Source: Henckelia pumila
Lineage: Eukaryota; Streptophyta; Magnoliopsida; Lamiales; Gesneriaceae
DNA length: 64,000 nt
Direction of reading: 5' to 3'
Assembly: GCF_033568475.1 (NCBI RefSeq)
Contig: NC_133120.1
Span: forward strand, 83,284,151-83,348,150
Shown here: positions 47,221 to 59,504 of the stretch, in pieces
Numbering within the stretch: position 1 is the first letter of the stretch
Layout of the letters: each line of letters starts with the position of its first letter
Program-made: the position numbers and the translations under genes
Notes under the pieces: generated by a model
The model's input: only the letters and a program-made list of their open reading frames with translations
Database searches by the model: none
What the model was told of the DNA's origin: nothing

Positions 47221-48730
47221 TGTTGCGTATTTTTGTGCCCGCAAGTGCACGGTGTCAAGTTTTAATATATGATGAGTAGAGTATCGTTCCCACGAGGATT
47301 GAAAATTTATATTCACACGAAGTCCTGTAATTAAAATAATCTCAACTTTGTTTAGAAAATCAAAGTTTAAAATTTAATAAACTAAAATAAAATAAAATAA
47401 AATAAAGAATCCTGAATTTGAAGGATGGCTTTGGGTACACGATCTGAGACAGGTTCTAGATACAAGATATAACTCGATTTTCATTCATGCAAATCATATC
47501 AATTAATTATATCATCCATTCCAATTTATAGGCCAAGAACCCTTAATTGTTATTTACTGTCTCTCTCAAGTGCCGAGTAAATGTTATTATTCTAATGCTA
47601 ATTTCGATATCCCTATCAGAAATCAAACAACAAAATAATTTAATCAAGTTCTATGGTTCTCTTTCAATGACCTCAAAGAAACTTGTAAGCCTCTCGAACT
47701 CTACAAAAAAACCTAGGTTGTGTTTTCCTATGATCATATTCAAAATCGTCTCTCTCGAGTGTGCCAGATTTCAAATAAATATAACAATTCAATTATTGAT
47801 CAAGTAATTGAAAGACAATCAAAGCAGGAATACACAAATAAATTGTTAAGAACAAATAATATTAGACAAATTAATAGTCAAAACATGAAACTACAATCAA
47901 GATCCGTCAATCTCTAGAAACAACTAATAAGTTTATAATGAAATAATTAAACACATAGACATATTCAAAAATCTCATAATAAATCAAGGCAGAAAATAAA
48001 AATCACAGTCCATCCCCAGATGAATTTTCTCTGTTGTGCGATTCGATTATCCCTTGTCTTTCGCTTCCACGTCTCGAATCTGTGTTCCAAGCCTACTTGA
48101 ATGCGTAGTTGTGTGTGGTTCTCTTGTTTGGGTGTGTTTTTTTCCTCTCGATTCTCTCCAAAATGCGCGACTGATTTGTGCGGCTCTCCCTTGTGTGATG
48201 CGTGTCTTCTCCCCTTTTATTGCTCCTCGAAGCCCGTCAAATAAAGCCCGCGAAATCGAGAATTTTAAGATTTCAATATTCTATTGGTTTTTTGTACAGA
48301 CGGCGCTGGAGCGCTAGTATCTGGCGCTGGAGCGCTGATCGGCATAAAAAATTCTCGGAAAAAAATGTCGGGCGCTGGAGCGCTGGTTTTATGGCGCTGG
48401 GGAGCTGCAGCTTGTGTCCAGCGCGCAGCATTCTTGAAAAAATCATATCCGGAGTTCTAGCCGTCGGATAGAGCTGAAATTTTGACAGAAGCTTCAAAAC
48501 ATCCTAAAATATATTATGAACGGTGGAGATCGGATTTGGATGTCTATTATATTCCCGGTAAGTTTCTGAAGTTGCTGCTCCATAATTCATCAGTCCCCTT
48601 CTTTTTGCTATTTTTCTTCTAATCCTTGCATCTTAAAAAAACAACAACAAATATACATAAAATCCACTCGATACATGACAAAAGCCAAGTCAAATCATAT
48701 ATAAATTAAGTGCATAAATTGCACTTATCA
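47221..48730 (-). repeat. 3' LTR of the LARD element
   Basis: 1510 bp. Includes four units of GGCGCTGGAGCGCT type at 48302-48315, 48323-48336, 48371-48384 and a degenerate one from 48393. The frames at 47547-47807 and 48036-48317 have twins in the other LTR and are not genes. Confidence 0.87.
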
Positions 48731-50064
48731 AATTCCCCCAAACTTAGACTTTTGCTAGTCACGAGCAAAACAATAATGAGTAATATAATCGGCCTTGAAA
48801 TTTTTACATTTCAAGATTCAATACACATGTCAACTAATTTTCTCAAGAGTTCTTGTGTGTGTGTGTGATTTGCCAATCTTGTCTATCCTCCTCGCTTTCG
48901 ATACACTAATGCAACAAGTTTGTTTCACAGAATCATCAACTCCGCTCTCTAGTTTCAAAACACTCTCCGCCAAGTTCAACTTCTACTCACTAAGATCAAA
49001 AGGACTTTTCAAGTATATCAAAGATTTTTCATAACATCACCGGATTTTGCACCCGGTTTTATTTTAGCCCCATAATTACCCGCAGACTTAGCTATAACTA
49101 AAGATAGGATTCGAATTTCAATCCCCTCGTCTATAGCCCGGATGGAGTATCAACCACATTTTTTTCCGCATACTTAGTCATGGATTGCTGATTAGGATTT
49201 CAATCTCTTTCCAGGCACGGATGGAGTTGTAAAGAAATTTTTTTTTCCTATGTTGCTTTGGCAACTTTTTATCATTCAATGAAAATTTGTTTTATTGCCT
49301 AAATCATTTCTAAACTTGTAAAAATCTACATCGGTTTCAAATATAAATCACCAAAGTTAAGAATCAAATCATCCAATTCACGCACAAAATCACAAAGCTT
49401 CTCTAATCACTAAGGTCTAGACAATCAAGAGATAGTACATATGGGTGATAACTCAAGATTAAATATAGCTAACACTGACATTTTTAACACAAAATTAATT
49501 TCATCATAGGCCAACTCATGAAAAAATTTCAAAATTTTCAAACTTTTTCAAACTTCACACATCCCCCCAAACTTAAATTGTGCATTGTCCTCAATGTAAA
49601 ATAAATAAATTAAATTGCAAAGGAATGCACGTACCTTTGACAACGACCATCGGTAGTCGTCATCTTTTACATCGTCATTTGCAGCGCATTGGGGTATAGT
49701 AGGGGTAACATCACCAAACTTCATCTCCACACATCCTATTAAAAAAATGACAAGGGACAAAAATTTAAGAAATAAACACATAAAAATCAAATAAACAAAA
49801 TAAATAAATAATACTAAAAACTCTTGGGTTGCCTCTCAAGCAACGCTTAGTTTATAGTCCTCAGCCCGACTGTGTCTGCACTTTCAAAACTTTAAGATCC
49901 GTGAATAAACTGCAACATAGACAAAACAAAATAAATTAATCCAAAAAAATGATAATAATAAATAGACAATAAAAATAATAATTCTAAATCAAAATCAAGA
50001 TCACTTGGTAACAGTATTAGTGCACAATAAATTGAATCAATCCCCGGCAACGGCGCCAAAAACT

Positions 50065-51568
50065 TGTTGCGTATTTTTGTGCCCGCAAGTGCACGGTGTC
50101 AAGTTTTAATATATGATGAGTAGAGTATCGTTCCCACGAGGATTGAAAATTTATATTCATATCAAGTCCTATAATTAAAATAATCTCAACTTTGTTTAGA
50201 AAATCAAAGTTTAAAATTTAATAAACTAAAATAAAATAAAATAAAGAATCCAGAATTTGAAGGATGGCTTTGGATACACGATCTGAGACGGGTTCTAGAT
50301 ACAAGATATAACTCGATTTTCATTCATGCAAATCATATCAATTAATTATATCATCCATTCCAATTTATAGGTCAAGAACCCTTAATTGTTATTTACTGCC
50401 TCTCTCAAGTGCCGAGTAAATGTTATTATTCTAATGCTAATTTCGATATCCCTATCAAAAATCAAACAACAAAATAATTTAATCAAGTTCTATGGTTCTC
50501 TTTCAATTACCTCAAAGGAACTTGTAAGCCTCTCGAACTCTACAAAAAAACCTAGGTTGTGTTTTCCTATGATCCTATTCAAAATCGCCTCTCTCGAGTA
50601 CCATATTTCAAATAAATATAACAATTCAATTATTGATCAAGTAATTGAAAGACAATCAAAGCAGGAATACACAAATAAATTGTTAAGAACAAATAATATT
50701 AGGCAAATTAATAGTCAAAACATGAAAATCCAATCAAGATTAGTCAATCTCTAGAAACAACTAATAAGTTTATAATGAAATAATTAAACACATAGACATA
50801 TTCAAAAATCTCATAATAAACCAAGGCAGATAATAAAAATCACAGTTCGTCCCCAGATGAATTTTCTCTGTTGTGCGATTCGATTATCCCTTGTCTTTCG
50901 CTTCCAATTCTCGAATCCGTGTCCCAAGCCTACTTGAATGCGTAGTTGTGTGTGGTTCTCTTGTTTGGGTGTGTTTTTTTTCCTCTCGATTATCTCCAAA
51001 ACGTGCGACTGATTTGTGCGGCTCTCCCTTGTGTGATGCGTGTCTTCTCCCCTTTTATTGCTCCTCGAAGCCCGTCAAATAAAGCCCTTGAAATTGAGAC
51101 TTTTAAGATTTCAATATTCTGTTGGTTTTTTGTACAGACGGCGCTGGAGTGCTAGTATCTGGCGCTAGAGCGCTGATCGGCATAAAAAATTATCGAAAAA
51201 AAATGTCGGGCGCTGGAGCGCTGGTTTTATGGCGCTGGGGAGCTGAAGCTTGTGTCCAGCGCGCAGCATTCTTGAAAAAATTATAGCCAGAGTTCTAGCC
51301 GTCGGATCAAGCTGAAATTTTGACAGAAACTTAAAAACATCCTAAAATTTATTATGAACGGTGGAGATCGAATTTAAATGTCTAAAATATTCCCGGTAAG
51401 TTTCTGAAGTTGCTGCTCCATAATTCATCATTCCCCTTCTTTTTGTTACTTTTCTTTTAATCCTTGCATATTACAAAAACAACAACAAATATGCATAAAA
51501 TCCACTCGATACATGACAAAAGCCAAGTCAAATCATATATAAATTAAGTGCATAAATTGCACTTATCA
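50065..51568 (-). repeat. 5' LTR of the LARD element
   Basis: 1504 bp, adjacent to the PBS. Same GC-rich repeat units near 51141-51245, some with substitutions (GGCGCTGGAGTGCT, GGCGCTAGAGCGCT). Confidence 0.87.
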
Positions 51569-52607
51569 CCTGTCAGCAACCGGGACATTTTTCTAAAGTG
51601 TGCCCTCAGCGTGGTAGAGATCGAGCTCAGAGTGGGAGTTCATCTAGACCTACAGCTCAGCCTGAGAGACAGTCTTCTGCAGTTCATTCTTTCTAGCCTC
51701 AGCAGCAGAACATACAGAGAGGTAATCTTAGTACGAATTAGTTCCGAGACAGCAGGCACGAGTCTTTGCTTTGACAGAGGATCAGTCTCAGGCAGCACCA
51801 GACGATGTTATAGCAGGTAATTGTTCGATTTTCGGTTATTCTGCTCATGTTTTGATAGATACAGGTGCTTCTCATTCCTTTATCTCTGAGAAATTTGTGT
51901 TATTGCATGCTTTGCCTACTGAGTTATTGCCTACTGTAGTAGTTGTTACTACACCTTTGGTTGGAGGAATTGTCTCTGTCAGATTAGTTAGGAACTGTCA
52001 ACTCTGTTTTGAGGGAAATTTTCTAGAGTTCGACTTTATTGTACTTGGACTGTCAGATTTTGATTGTATTGTTGGTATAGATGCTTTAACCAAGTACAGG
52101 GCAACAGTCGATTGTTTTCAGAAAGTTGTCAGGTTCAGACCTGAAATGGCAGACGAGTGGAAATTCTTTGGTAAGGGTTCTCGATCTAGAATTTCTTTAA
52201 TTTCAGTGTTATCTATGACTCATTTGTTACAGAGAGGTGCAAAAGGATTTTTGGTTTATGCAGTTGATGTACTGAAATCTAGCCCAGCATTGGTGGATAT
52301 ACCAGTGGTTAGAGATTTTGCTGATGTGTTTCCGAAAGATGTTCCTGGATTGCCGCCTATTCGAGAGATCGAATTCAGCATTGACTTAGTGTCAGGTACT
52401 CAACATATTTCCAAAGCTCCTTATCGTATGACACCTATTGAACTAAGAGAGTTGAAGGAGCATCTTGAGGATTTGATTGTCAAGGGATACATCAGACCTA
52501 GTGTATCGCCTTGGGGTGCTCATGTTCTGTTTGTTCGGAAGAAGGATGGTTCTATGCGGCTCTGCATTGACTACCGCCAACTGAATCAGGCTACAGTCAA
52601 GAACAGG
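51569..52607 (+). pseudogene. gypsy pol: end of zinc knuckle, protease and start of reverse transcriptase
   Basis: Opens with the second half of the gag zinc knuckle (CQQPGHFSKVC). In-frame TAGs lie at 51694-51696 and 51739-51741, followed by a one-base frameshift before about 51750. The open part (51771-52607) holds an aspartic protease with [12 protein letters not shown] and the catalytic Asp. The linker carries [14 protein letters not shown], a phrase typical of Ty3/gypsy just before RT. RT fingers follow ([28 protein letters not shown]). The frame is cut at 52608 by the next insertion. Confidence 0.9.
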
Positions 52608-54878
52608 TGATATGAATCTTATGTATGAAAGGCAACACGATTTCAACGAATCGCGCCTCAATTCGATAACAAAAGAATTCAATAATGTTGTCCCGACTTT
52701 GAAACAAGTAACAGATTTTGGAATCTCCACCTCTAGTTGAACCTGTAACTAACAACAGAGAATTCACGATAGAAAACAATCAAAGATTCAATTAGACCTT
52801 CAAAGGAACCTGTCTTTGACAACCCAATTGAAAATCGATTGACAAACGCCACAAAGCTATAAAACTTTGATAAGTTTGATTTTGGGTAAAGCAAAAGATT
52901 TGATAAAATTCTAAAGAGAATTTTGTATTGAATAATCAATAATCTGAAAATCTTAGTTATTATTAAAATAAGGAAAAATTAGCATTTTGGTCCTGTATGT
53001 TGGCTTCTTTTTGGTTTTGGTCCTGTATGTTGGCTTGTTTTGGAAAAGATCCTGTAACTCGATTTTTTTTTTGGATTTAGTCCTATATGTTGGCTTATTT
53101 TGTTTTGGTCCTATAAGTTGGTTTGTTTTTTGGTTTTCGTCCTGTATGTTATCATGTTTTGGAATTTAGAAGTTGATCTCTAATTATTTTTGTAATAAAT
53201 ATTTTTTATTCTTTCATGTTTTATCTGCTTATTGGTTTGAGATAATTACAACTAACTAATAAAAAAATATTTTTTTACGATTAAACTTTTTTTAATCTAA
53301 ATAATTTAATAAAATCTAAAATATGTTAATTTAATGTATTAAATGTAACATACTTTTGTTCTTTTAAAAATTAACAAACAAACATTCATTTATATCGTTT
53401 TCAATTATAACTTCGATTTTTTTATTTATTTGGCACTAAGTGTTCGCCCACTTAGCACCTATTAATGATCATATAAATAAGTTACAACCTAAATTAACAA
53501 AATTAGCTAAAAAATTAAAAATATATTTAAAACATACTTTTGTTTTTTTTAAAAGTAACACTTTAATATATTTTTTTATCGTTCTCAACTATGGTTGACT
53601 TTTTTTGTTCCTCTTTTCTCGAAAGCAGAGTTTTTTAGGTATGTTTCACTTTTATCACGCTTAATTGCCGCTTAAGCGTGCTTTTTAGAACACTGCAAAT
53701 AAGCAAAATTTTGCTGCTCCCTCCAGTTTCGGCGACGGAGGAAAAATACAAAAAAAAAAATCAAGTTATTGTACCTTTTAGAACATAATTATTATTTTAA
53801 AAAATAATTAGAAGGTTAGCATCTAAATTTTAAACCTAATTTATTTAATTATAAAAACATAAAAAAATATTTATTATAAAAGCTTAAGCGGTGAAGTTGG
53901 AAAGTCAACTTCTAAATTCTAAATTTAATTTATTATTTTCAAATAAAAAATATAGGCGCTTATTTTAACTTAATTACCGAGCTTAATTTGGTCAAAACCG
54001 TATCTTTTCCATGACCAAAATAAAAAAACAAGTCAACTAATATGACCAAATCCAAAAAAAATCCAAATTCATGTACTTTTTTTTCAAAACATAACTTTGT
54101 ATAGGACCAAAATAAAAAATTAAGTCAACTTATAGGACCAAAACCAAAACAATCAACATGTAGGACTAAATCCAAAATAAAAACAAAGTTACAGGATCTT
54201 TTCCAAAACAAGCCAATATACAGGACCAAAACCAAAATGAAGCCAACATACAGGACTAAAATGCTAATTTTCCCTTAAAATAATGAATGTTGTAGTATTT
54301 ATATTACAACCCAAAATATTGAAAGATAACACAAATAAATCAAAAAGATATCAAAGATATCTTCTAAAGTTTCCTAGTAGGAATAAAAGACCTAAAATAA
54401 ACAAAGTAAATCCAAAATATTAAAAATCCCGAACACACACACAAACACCTTCGGTGCATGTAAAAGGACATGGCGCGGGCGCGCCAAAGATGCGCAGACA
54501 ATGGCACGGGCGCGCGATAAGGTAGCGCGGGCGCGCCGAGAGCTCGCAAAACATCGTCAATTTGGCATCCGTAAGCGCGGGCGCGCGATCATGAGGCGCG
54601 GGCGCGATTCTTCTTCGCAAAATAATGGTGCGGGCGCGCCTTGGCTTCGAGAAGGGTCTTTAATGTCTTCACTTTCTTGACCTCTTTTGACCTCAATAAG
54701 ATTATAACGCCCTCCAAATTGAATATCAAGAAATCCAACGCCCTCTTGTGTCTTTAACAACAAAGATTGAAGTGCTTCCTTAAACTTCTGAGCTCGGCCT
54801 CTCGTAACCGGTCCTCGTGGTATCTCCAACGGATCCTTAGTCACTTGATCAGCATGCGAGCCATCCATGATCGCATCA
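52608..54878 (-). mobile_element. Solo LTR inserted in gypsy reverse transcriptase (itself interrupted)
   Basis: TG...CA segment of 2271 bp with duplications ACAGG at 52603-52607 and 54879-54883. Without the nested element and its extra TSD it is about 960 bp. No PBS, PPT or second LTR is present, so a solo LTR is the simplest reading. On the minus strand, ten bases in, a 103-codon frame (54557-54868) starts MDGSHADQ and contains [18 protein letters not shown]. This recalls the C-terminal tail of gypsy pol, which in some lineages overlaps the LTR; that fixes the likely orientation (inference). A cluster of six GCGCGGGCGCGC-type units lies at 54474-54641. Confidence 0.75.
52972..54274. mobile_element. 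Mutator-type non-autonomous element with long TIRs and 9-bp TSD
   Basis: 1303 bp between exact 9-bp duplications TTAAAATAA (52963-52971 and 54275-54283). Both ends share AAAATTAGCATTTT followed by degenerate units of GGTCCTGTATGTTGGCTTGT (about 52985-53165 left; 54060-54260 right, complementary), giving TIRs of roughly 200 bp built of about 30-bp tandem units. The centre contains a relic of the GTTCTAAAAAGCGC repeat (end near 53680) also seen at 62531-63087. No transposase was seen. TSD length and TIR size point to a Mutator-like MITE or a MULE derivative. Confidence 0.8.
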
Positions 54879-57358
54879 ACAGGTATCCTTTATCCCAAAT
54901 AGATGACCTTTTTGATCAGCTGCAGGGTTCTTCTGTCTATTCGAAGATTTATCTGAGGTCAGGTTATCATCAGTTGAGAGTGCGAGAGGAAGATGTTCCT
55001 AAGAACGCATTCAGAACTAGGTATGGTCATTTTAACTTTATAGTCATGTCGTTCGGTTTGACTAACGCTCCAGCGGTTTTTATGGGTTTGATGAACCGTA
55101 TATTTCAACGTTATTTAGATGAGTTCGTCATTATCTTCATAGATGATATTTTTATCTACTCGAAGAATCGTACTGACCATGCAGAGCACTTGAGGATCGT
55201 CTTGCAGATTTTGCGAGTTAAACAGTTGTTTGCCAAGCTATCTAAGTGTGAATTCTGGTTAGATCGAGTTGTCTTTCTCGGTCACATTATTTCTGGAGAT
55301 GGGATTTCTGTCGATCCCAGCAAAATTGAAGCGGTTATGAATTGGCCTAGGCCGACATCAGTACCGGAGATCCGAAGCTTTATGGGTTTAGCTGGTTATT
55401 ACTTCATCGAGGGTTTCTCTTTTATTACCAAGCTGATTACCCAGATGACTCAGAAGAATGCGCCTTTTGTCTGGACTGCAGATTGTGAGGCTAGCTTTGT
55501 TGATCTGAAGAGGAGACTGACCAGTGCTCTGATTCTTTCTATTCCGAAAGGTACTGGAGGTTTCACAGTCTATTGCGATGCTTCTAACCGAGGCTTGGGT
55601 TGTGTTCTTATGCAGCATAAGAATGTGATAGCGTATGCATCGAGGCAGATGAAGCCGCACGAGACTCGTTATCCGGTTCATGATCTTGAACTAACTACAA
55701 TCGTATTTGCTCTGAAGATCTGGCGTCACTATCTTTATGGTGAGTCTTTCGAGATCTTTTCTGATCATAAGAGTCTTAAGTACTTGTTTTCTCAAGCAGA
55801 GCTGAATATGAGACAGAGAATATGGTTAGATCTGTTGAAGGATTTCGACTGCGAAATCAAGTATTATCCCAAAAAGTCGAATGCAGTTGCAGATGCCTTG
55901 AGTCGAAAGCTTTGTTCTTTATCTCTTTCTACTATTGGTGTTTATTACGATCAAAGAAGCACACAAGTCTGATCCGAGCATTCAGGTTTCAGTAAAGAAA
56001 GTCAGATCTGAGCAACAGTCTGAATTCCAGGTTAGAGATGACGTTTTGTTTGTGAATAACCGTATTGTTGTGCCTGATATTTCGGAGTTGAGACAACGTA
56101 TTCTTCGAGAGGCTCATTGCAGTCGGTTCAGTGTTCATCCTGGAGATCGTAAGATGTACAACGATATGAAGAACCGGTTCTGGTGGAAAAGAATGAAGAG
56201 CGATATTTCAAGGTTTGTATCTCGATGTTTGAACTGTCAGCAAGTGAAAGCAGAAAGGAAGCGACCGGGTGGTCTGTTGCACAGTCTATCTGTTCCTGAA
56301 TAGAAATAAGATCACATTTCTATGTATTTCGTTACGAAGCTACCGCGATCTGTTCGAGGATGCGATGCTATTTGGGTAGTGGTCGACCGATTGACGAAGT
56401 CTGCTTGTTTTATTTCGTACAGGATGACGTATCGTCACGATCAGATGACTGAGTTATATGTTAGCAATGTTGTGAGATTGCATGGTGTGCCGAAGTCGAT
56501 CGTTTCAGACCGAGACCCTAGATTCACTTCGCACTTTTGGCACAGTCTGCAGGAGGCACTTGGTATTCGATTCCATCTACAACTTATCATCCTGAGACCG
56601 ATGGACAGTCAGAGCGAAATATCCAGACGTTAAAGGATATGCTACAAGCGGTAGTGCTAGACGTTGGCACTAGTTGGCAAGATTTTTTGCCTCTTGTCGA
56701 GTTTTCTTACAACAACAGTTTCCAAGCAAGTATCGGTATGACGCCTTTTGAGGCATTGTATGGCAAGAAGTGCCGATCTCCATTGTTTTGGGATGATTTG
56801 TCCGAGTCACCTGATTTGGGACCGGAAATGCTTCGAGATATGACAGAGCAAGTTAAGATCATTCAGTTAAGAATGAAATCAGCTCAGGATAGACATGCGA
56901 AGTATGTGAATGTCAGACGTAGATCTCTGAGTTTTGAGCAAAGAGACCGCGTTTTCCTTAAGATTTCTCCGTTCAGAGGCACTGTCAGATTTGGTAAGAG
57001 AGGGAAGTTATCTCCGAAATTCATCGGGCCATACGAGATTCTCGAGAAGATAGGCGATCTTGCTTACAGACTTGCACTTCCTCCGTCTTTATCTGGTATT
57101 CACGACGTGTTTCACGTCTCTATGTTGCGGAAGTATCATCCAGATCCTTCTCATATTCTTCAGTCTTACGAAGCCGAGTTAGACGAGACTCTGAGCTACT
57201 TTGAGCGACCGATTCAGATTCTTGATCGTAAGGAGAAGCAACTCAGAACCAAGTTAATTTCGTTGGTGAAGGTGCAGTGGAGCCGTCACGGAGTTGAGGA
57301 AGCAACCTGGGAGACAGAATCCAACATGAGATAGCGTTTTCCTGAGTTATTCGGATGA
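54879..57358 (+). pseudogene. gypsy pol: reverse transcriptase, RNase H and integrase, degraded
   Basis: RT resumes with [15 protein letters not shown]. Motif A reads [10 protein letters not shown]: the catalytic Asp before LRSGYH is a Tyr (codon 54950-54952). The FIDDIF box follows (near 55135-55155), then RNase H ([27 protein letters not shown]). A frameshift at about 55940-55970 leads to the H2C2 integrase zinc domain (HCSRFSVHPG ... CLNCQQVK). TAG 56301-56303 and TAA 56307-56309 follow, then the core (VVVDRLTKSACF, SDRDPRFTS), a frameshift near 56575-56585, then YHPETDGQSER and the C-terminal domain (GPYEILEKIGDLAYRLALP, VEEATWE). TAG 57332-57334 precedes the final TGA 57356-57358. Confidence 0.92.
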
Positions 57359-57456
57359 CGTGAGTTCTTCTTACTGTCTTTAGTTCTTTATTATATCTTA
57401 TGAGTTGTGATTCTTATTGATTTCGAGGATGAAATCTCTTCTTAGTGGGGGAGAAT

Positions 57457-59504
57457 TGTAATGCCCCATTTTTATCTTAAATGAGTTTAATTGAGTTAAT
57501 CGGAGATAACAGAGTTCAAGAGCCGACTTGATTTTGATCGGGGTCTATTTTGTAAATTTTGGAAATTTCAGGGACTAAAACCAATTTTTGGATTTGTTAT
57601 ATTATTAAGACTTGACTAAGTTTTCTTCTCTTCCATTCACCTCCTCCAAGCCGCAATCTCCACCATTGAAGCGCCCCTTTTGAGTTTTGAGCTTTCAAAA
57701 TCCAGTCCAAGCTCGATCCGGCTGTTGGAATTTATTTCTGAAGGCAGTTTAGCGATCACTGCAGCGAGAGCTCCGTTATATCGTAAGTTTTTCTACGATC
57801 CGATACATTCTATTTTTTGGATGTTGTTAGAATCGTTCAAGATTCGAGTATGTTGTTTTTGACAGAGTTCTGATCGTTTATTATCTGTGGGTTTTGAATT
57901 AGAGCGACGTTCGGAATTGTTACGATTTTTGGAAGCCTTTTTCAAAAATGAGGTTTTGAAATTTGTTGGAATTGCCTTTTTATTGTTGTATTAGCATTGA
58001 TACGAGTTTATATCTATATTGAACTGCTGTCTGTGTTTCTGGTTGTTCAGTTTTTAGCCGTTATGCCGGCGGTTTGAGTTTTTGGGAGATTTGAACCGTT
58101 TTGAGTTGTTGATCTTTGGCTTGTAAATTGATCGTCATTGTTGATCATCTATTTGTATCTATACAGTTTCGTTTGGAGTTGTCAAGCCCGGAGTTAACAG
58201 CTGTTGATCGTCAAGATTTGGACGAAGATCGGTAAAGAAATTACCTTGAGCCGTTGTTGTTGTTGTTGTTGTTGTTGTTGGATTGTTTAGTTTTTGATTT
58301 TACCTTTTATTGTAGCGTTTCCAGAGTTGGAGCTACTGCATTGAAAGGTAAAAGCAATCATCGTTAGCGGGATAGCATACTCGGGACAGTTGGTTCTCGA
58401 GTTTCCCTTAAAATCACATACTTGCTTCAATACTTGTTCTAGCATGTGGAACTTGTATTTTTTGTTGATTGAGTTTTGTTATATGGCTTAATGCTTTATG
58501 TTTTCTTATGCATTCATATTGAGCCAAACCTTTGATTTCAACGGACAGAATATTCCTTTTTATGTTGGACGTTTTGGGGGCTTTAAGCGAGTGGCCTGGA
58601 CGTAGAGGTTCGCCTAGTGTCAGTATACTCCTTATAGTCGCACCAAAGTCTTGGGGAGTGGGATACGTGGAACCACCTCGATTGGGAGAGTCGATGAGTC
58701 GTTACGTGATCTCATCCTCGGGATCCCAAAAGCACAGCAGCAACCCCTTGTTTATCAGAATCGATATCCCTATTTAAAGACATGAATATCATTCGTTTTG
58801 ATTTTATTATGTTGTCTGGAAAGCATGGTGTTGGTATATTACTTGTTATGTTGCTTTTTTCTGGGAATATCATTCTTACCGGAGTTATCCGGCTGTTGCT
58901 TTGTTTTGTATGTGTACTTGGCAACAGGTGGGGCAGGATCGAGTCAGCGAAGACCCGATTAGCATCAAGAGGGAGAGCTAGTAGTGGGACTCGGTTTAGA
59001 AGTCGAATCAGCATGTCAATCTAGTTTACTTTTGGAACATGTTTAGAATTCGAACTTCGTCGTTATATTGTATTGTCTTTGCGAGTTTCAGTGTTGGAAT
59101 GTCGTCGTTGCATGTACTAATAATCTTGCTACGCACCTTGATGTATCGGACTTGAGCTTTTGTATGTTGTGATATTGCGTGTATTCTCTACATCCCGTTT
59201 TGTGTATGTATTTGAAGGCACGTCGGAAGCAAGCGCGGGAATGAATTATTAGCCTGAGCATTTCTGCCCAGGTCTTCCGCACGCGGGGTCTTCCAGGGGC
59301 TCGGGTTTGTTAGCCCGCACGTGCGCGAGAGGTGTATCTCGCGTGGGCACGAGCCTTTAGCCGGGGCCCTGGATGTGTTTCCTGTGCGCGCGCGAGACGT
59401 TATCTCGCGCGGGCGCGAGGCGTTCTTCTTTAAAAAAAAAGTCTAATTGCTTTAATGGTTGGATCTTGTATGTTTAATTAGTTGTTTAGAACCGATGTCT
59501 CACA
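57457..59504 (+). repeat. 3' LTR of the gypsy element
   Basis: 2048 bp, preceded by the polypurine tract and followed by the TTGAC duplication. It matches 34542-36601 with scattered differences. The donor GTAAGT recurs at 57783-57788 and the GC-rich array near 59278-59420. Confidence 0.92.

Larger units (their letters stand above)
47221..51568 (-). mobile_element. Non-coding LTR element (LARD) with Tat-type PBS, inserted in gypsy gag
   Basis: The LTRs at 47221-48730 (1510 bp) and 50065-51568 (1504 bp) start TGTTGCG and end CTTATCA. Flanks CATGT (47216-47220) and CCTGT (51569-51573) form a TSD with one mismatch. The minus strand reads TTTTTGGCGCCGTTGCCGGGGA next to the LTR at 50065 (PBS, 50041-50064) and TTTGGGGGAATT next to the other LTR (PPT), so the element points left. 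The 1.33-kb interior (48731-50064) has no gag or pol, only a second TTTGGGGGG-type purine tract near 49563-49575 (minus strand). It therefore depends on another element for movement. Confidence 0.88.

Noticed and set aside
47547-50754. Pair of similar plus-strand frames (47547-47807 and 50386-50754)
   Set aside because: They are the same place in the two LTRs of the LARD element; not a duplicated gene, and antisense to the element.
54474-54641. CRISPR-like look of regularly repeated GC-rich units in LTRs
   Set aside because: Units are degenerate, unevenly spaced and inside a eukaryotic solo LTR; not a CRISPR array.
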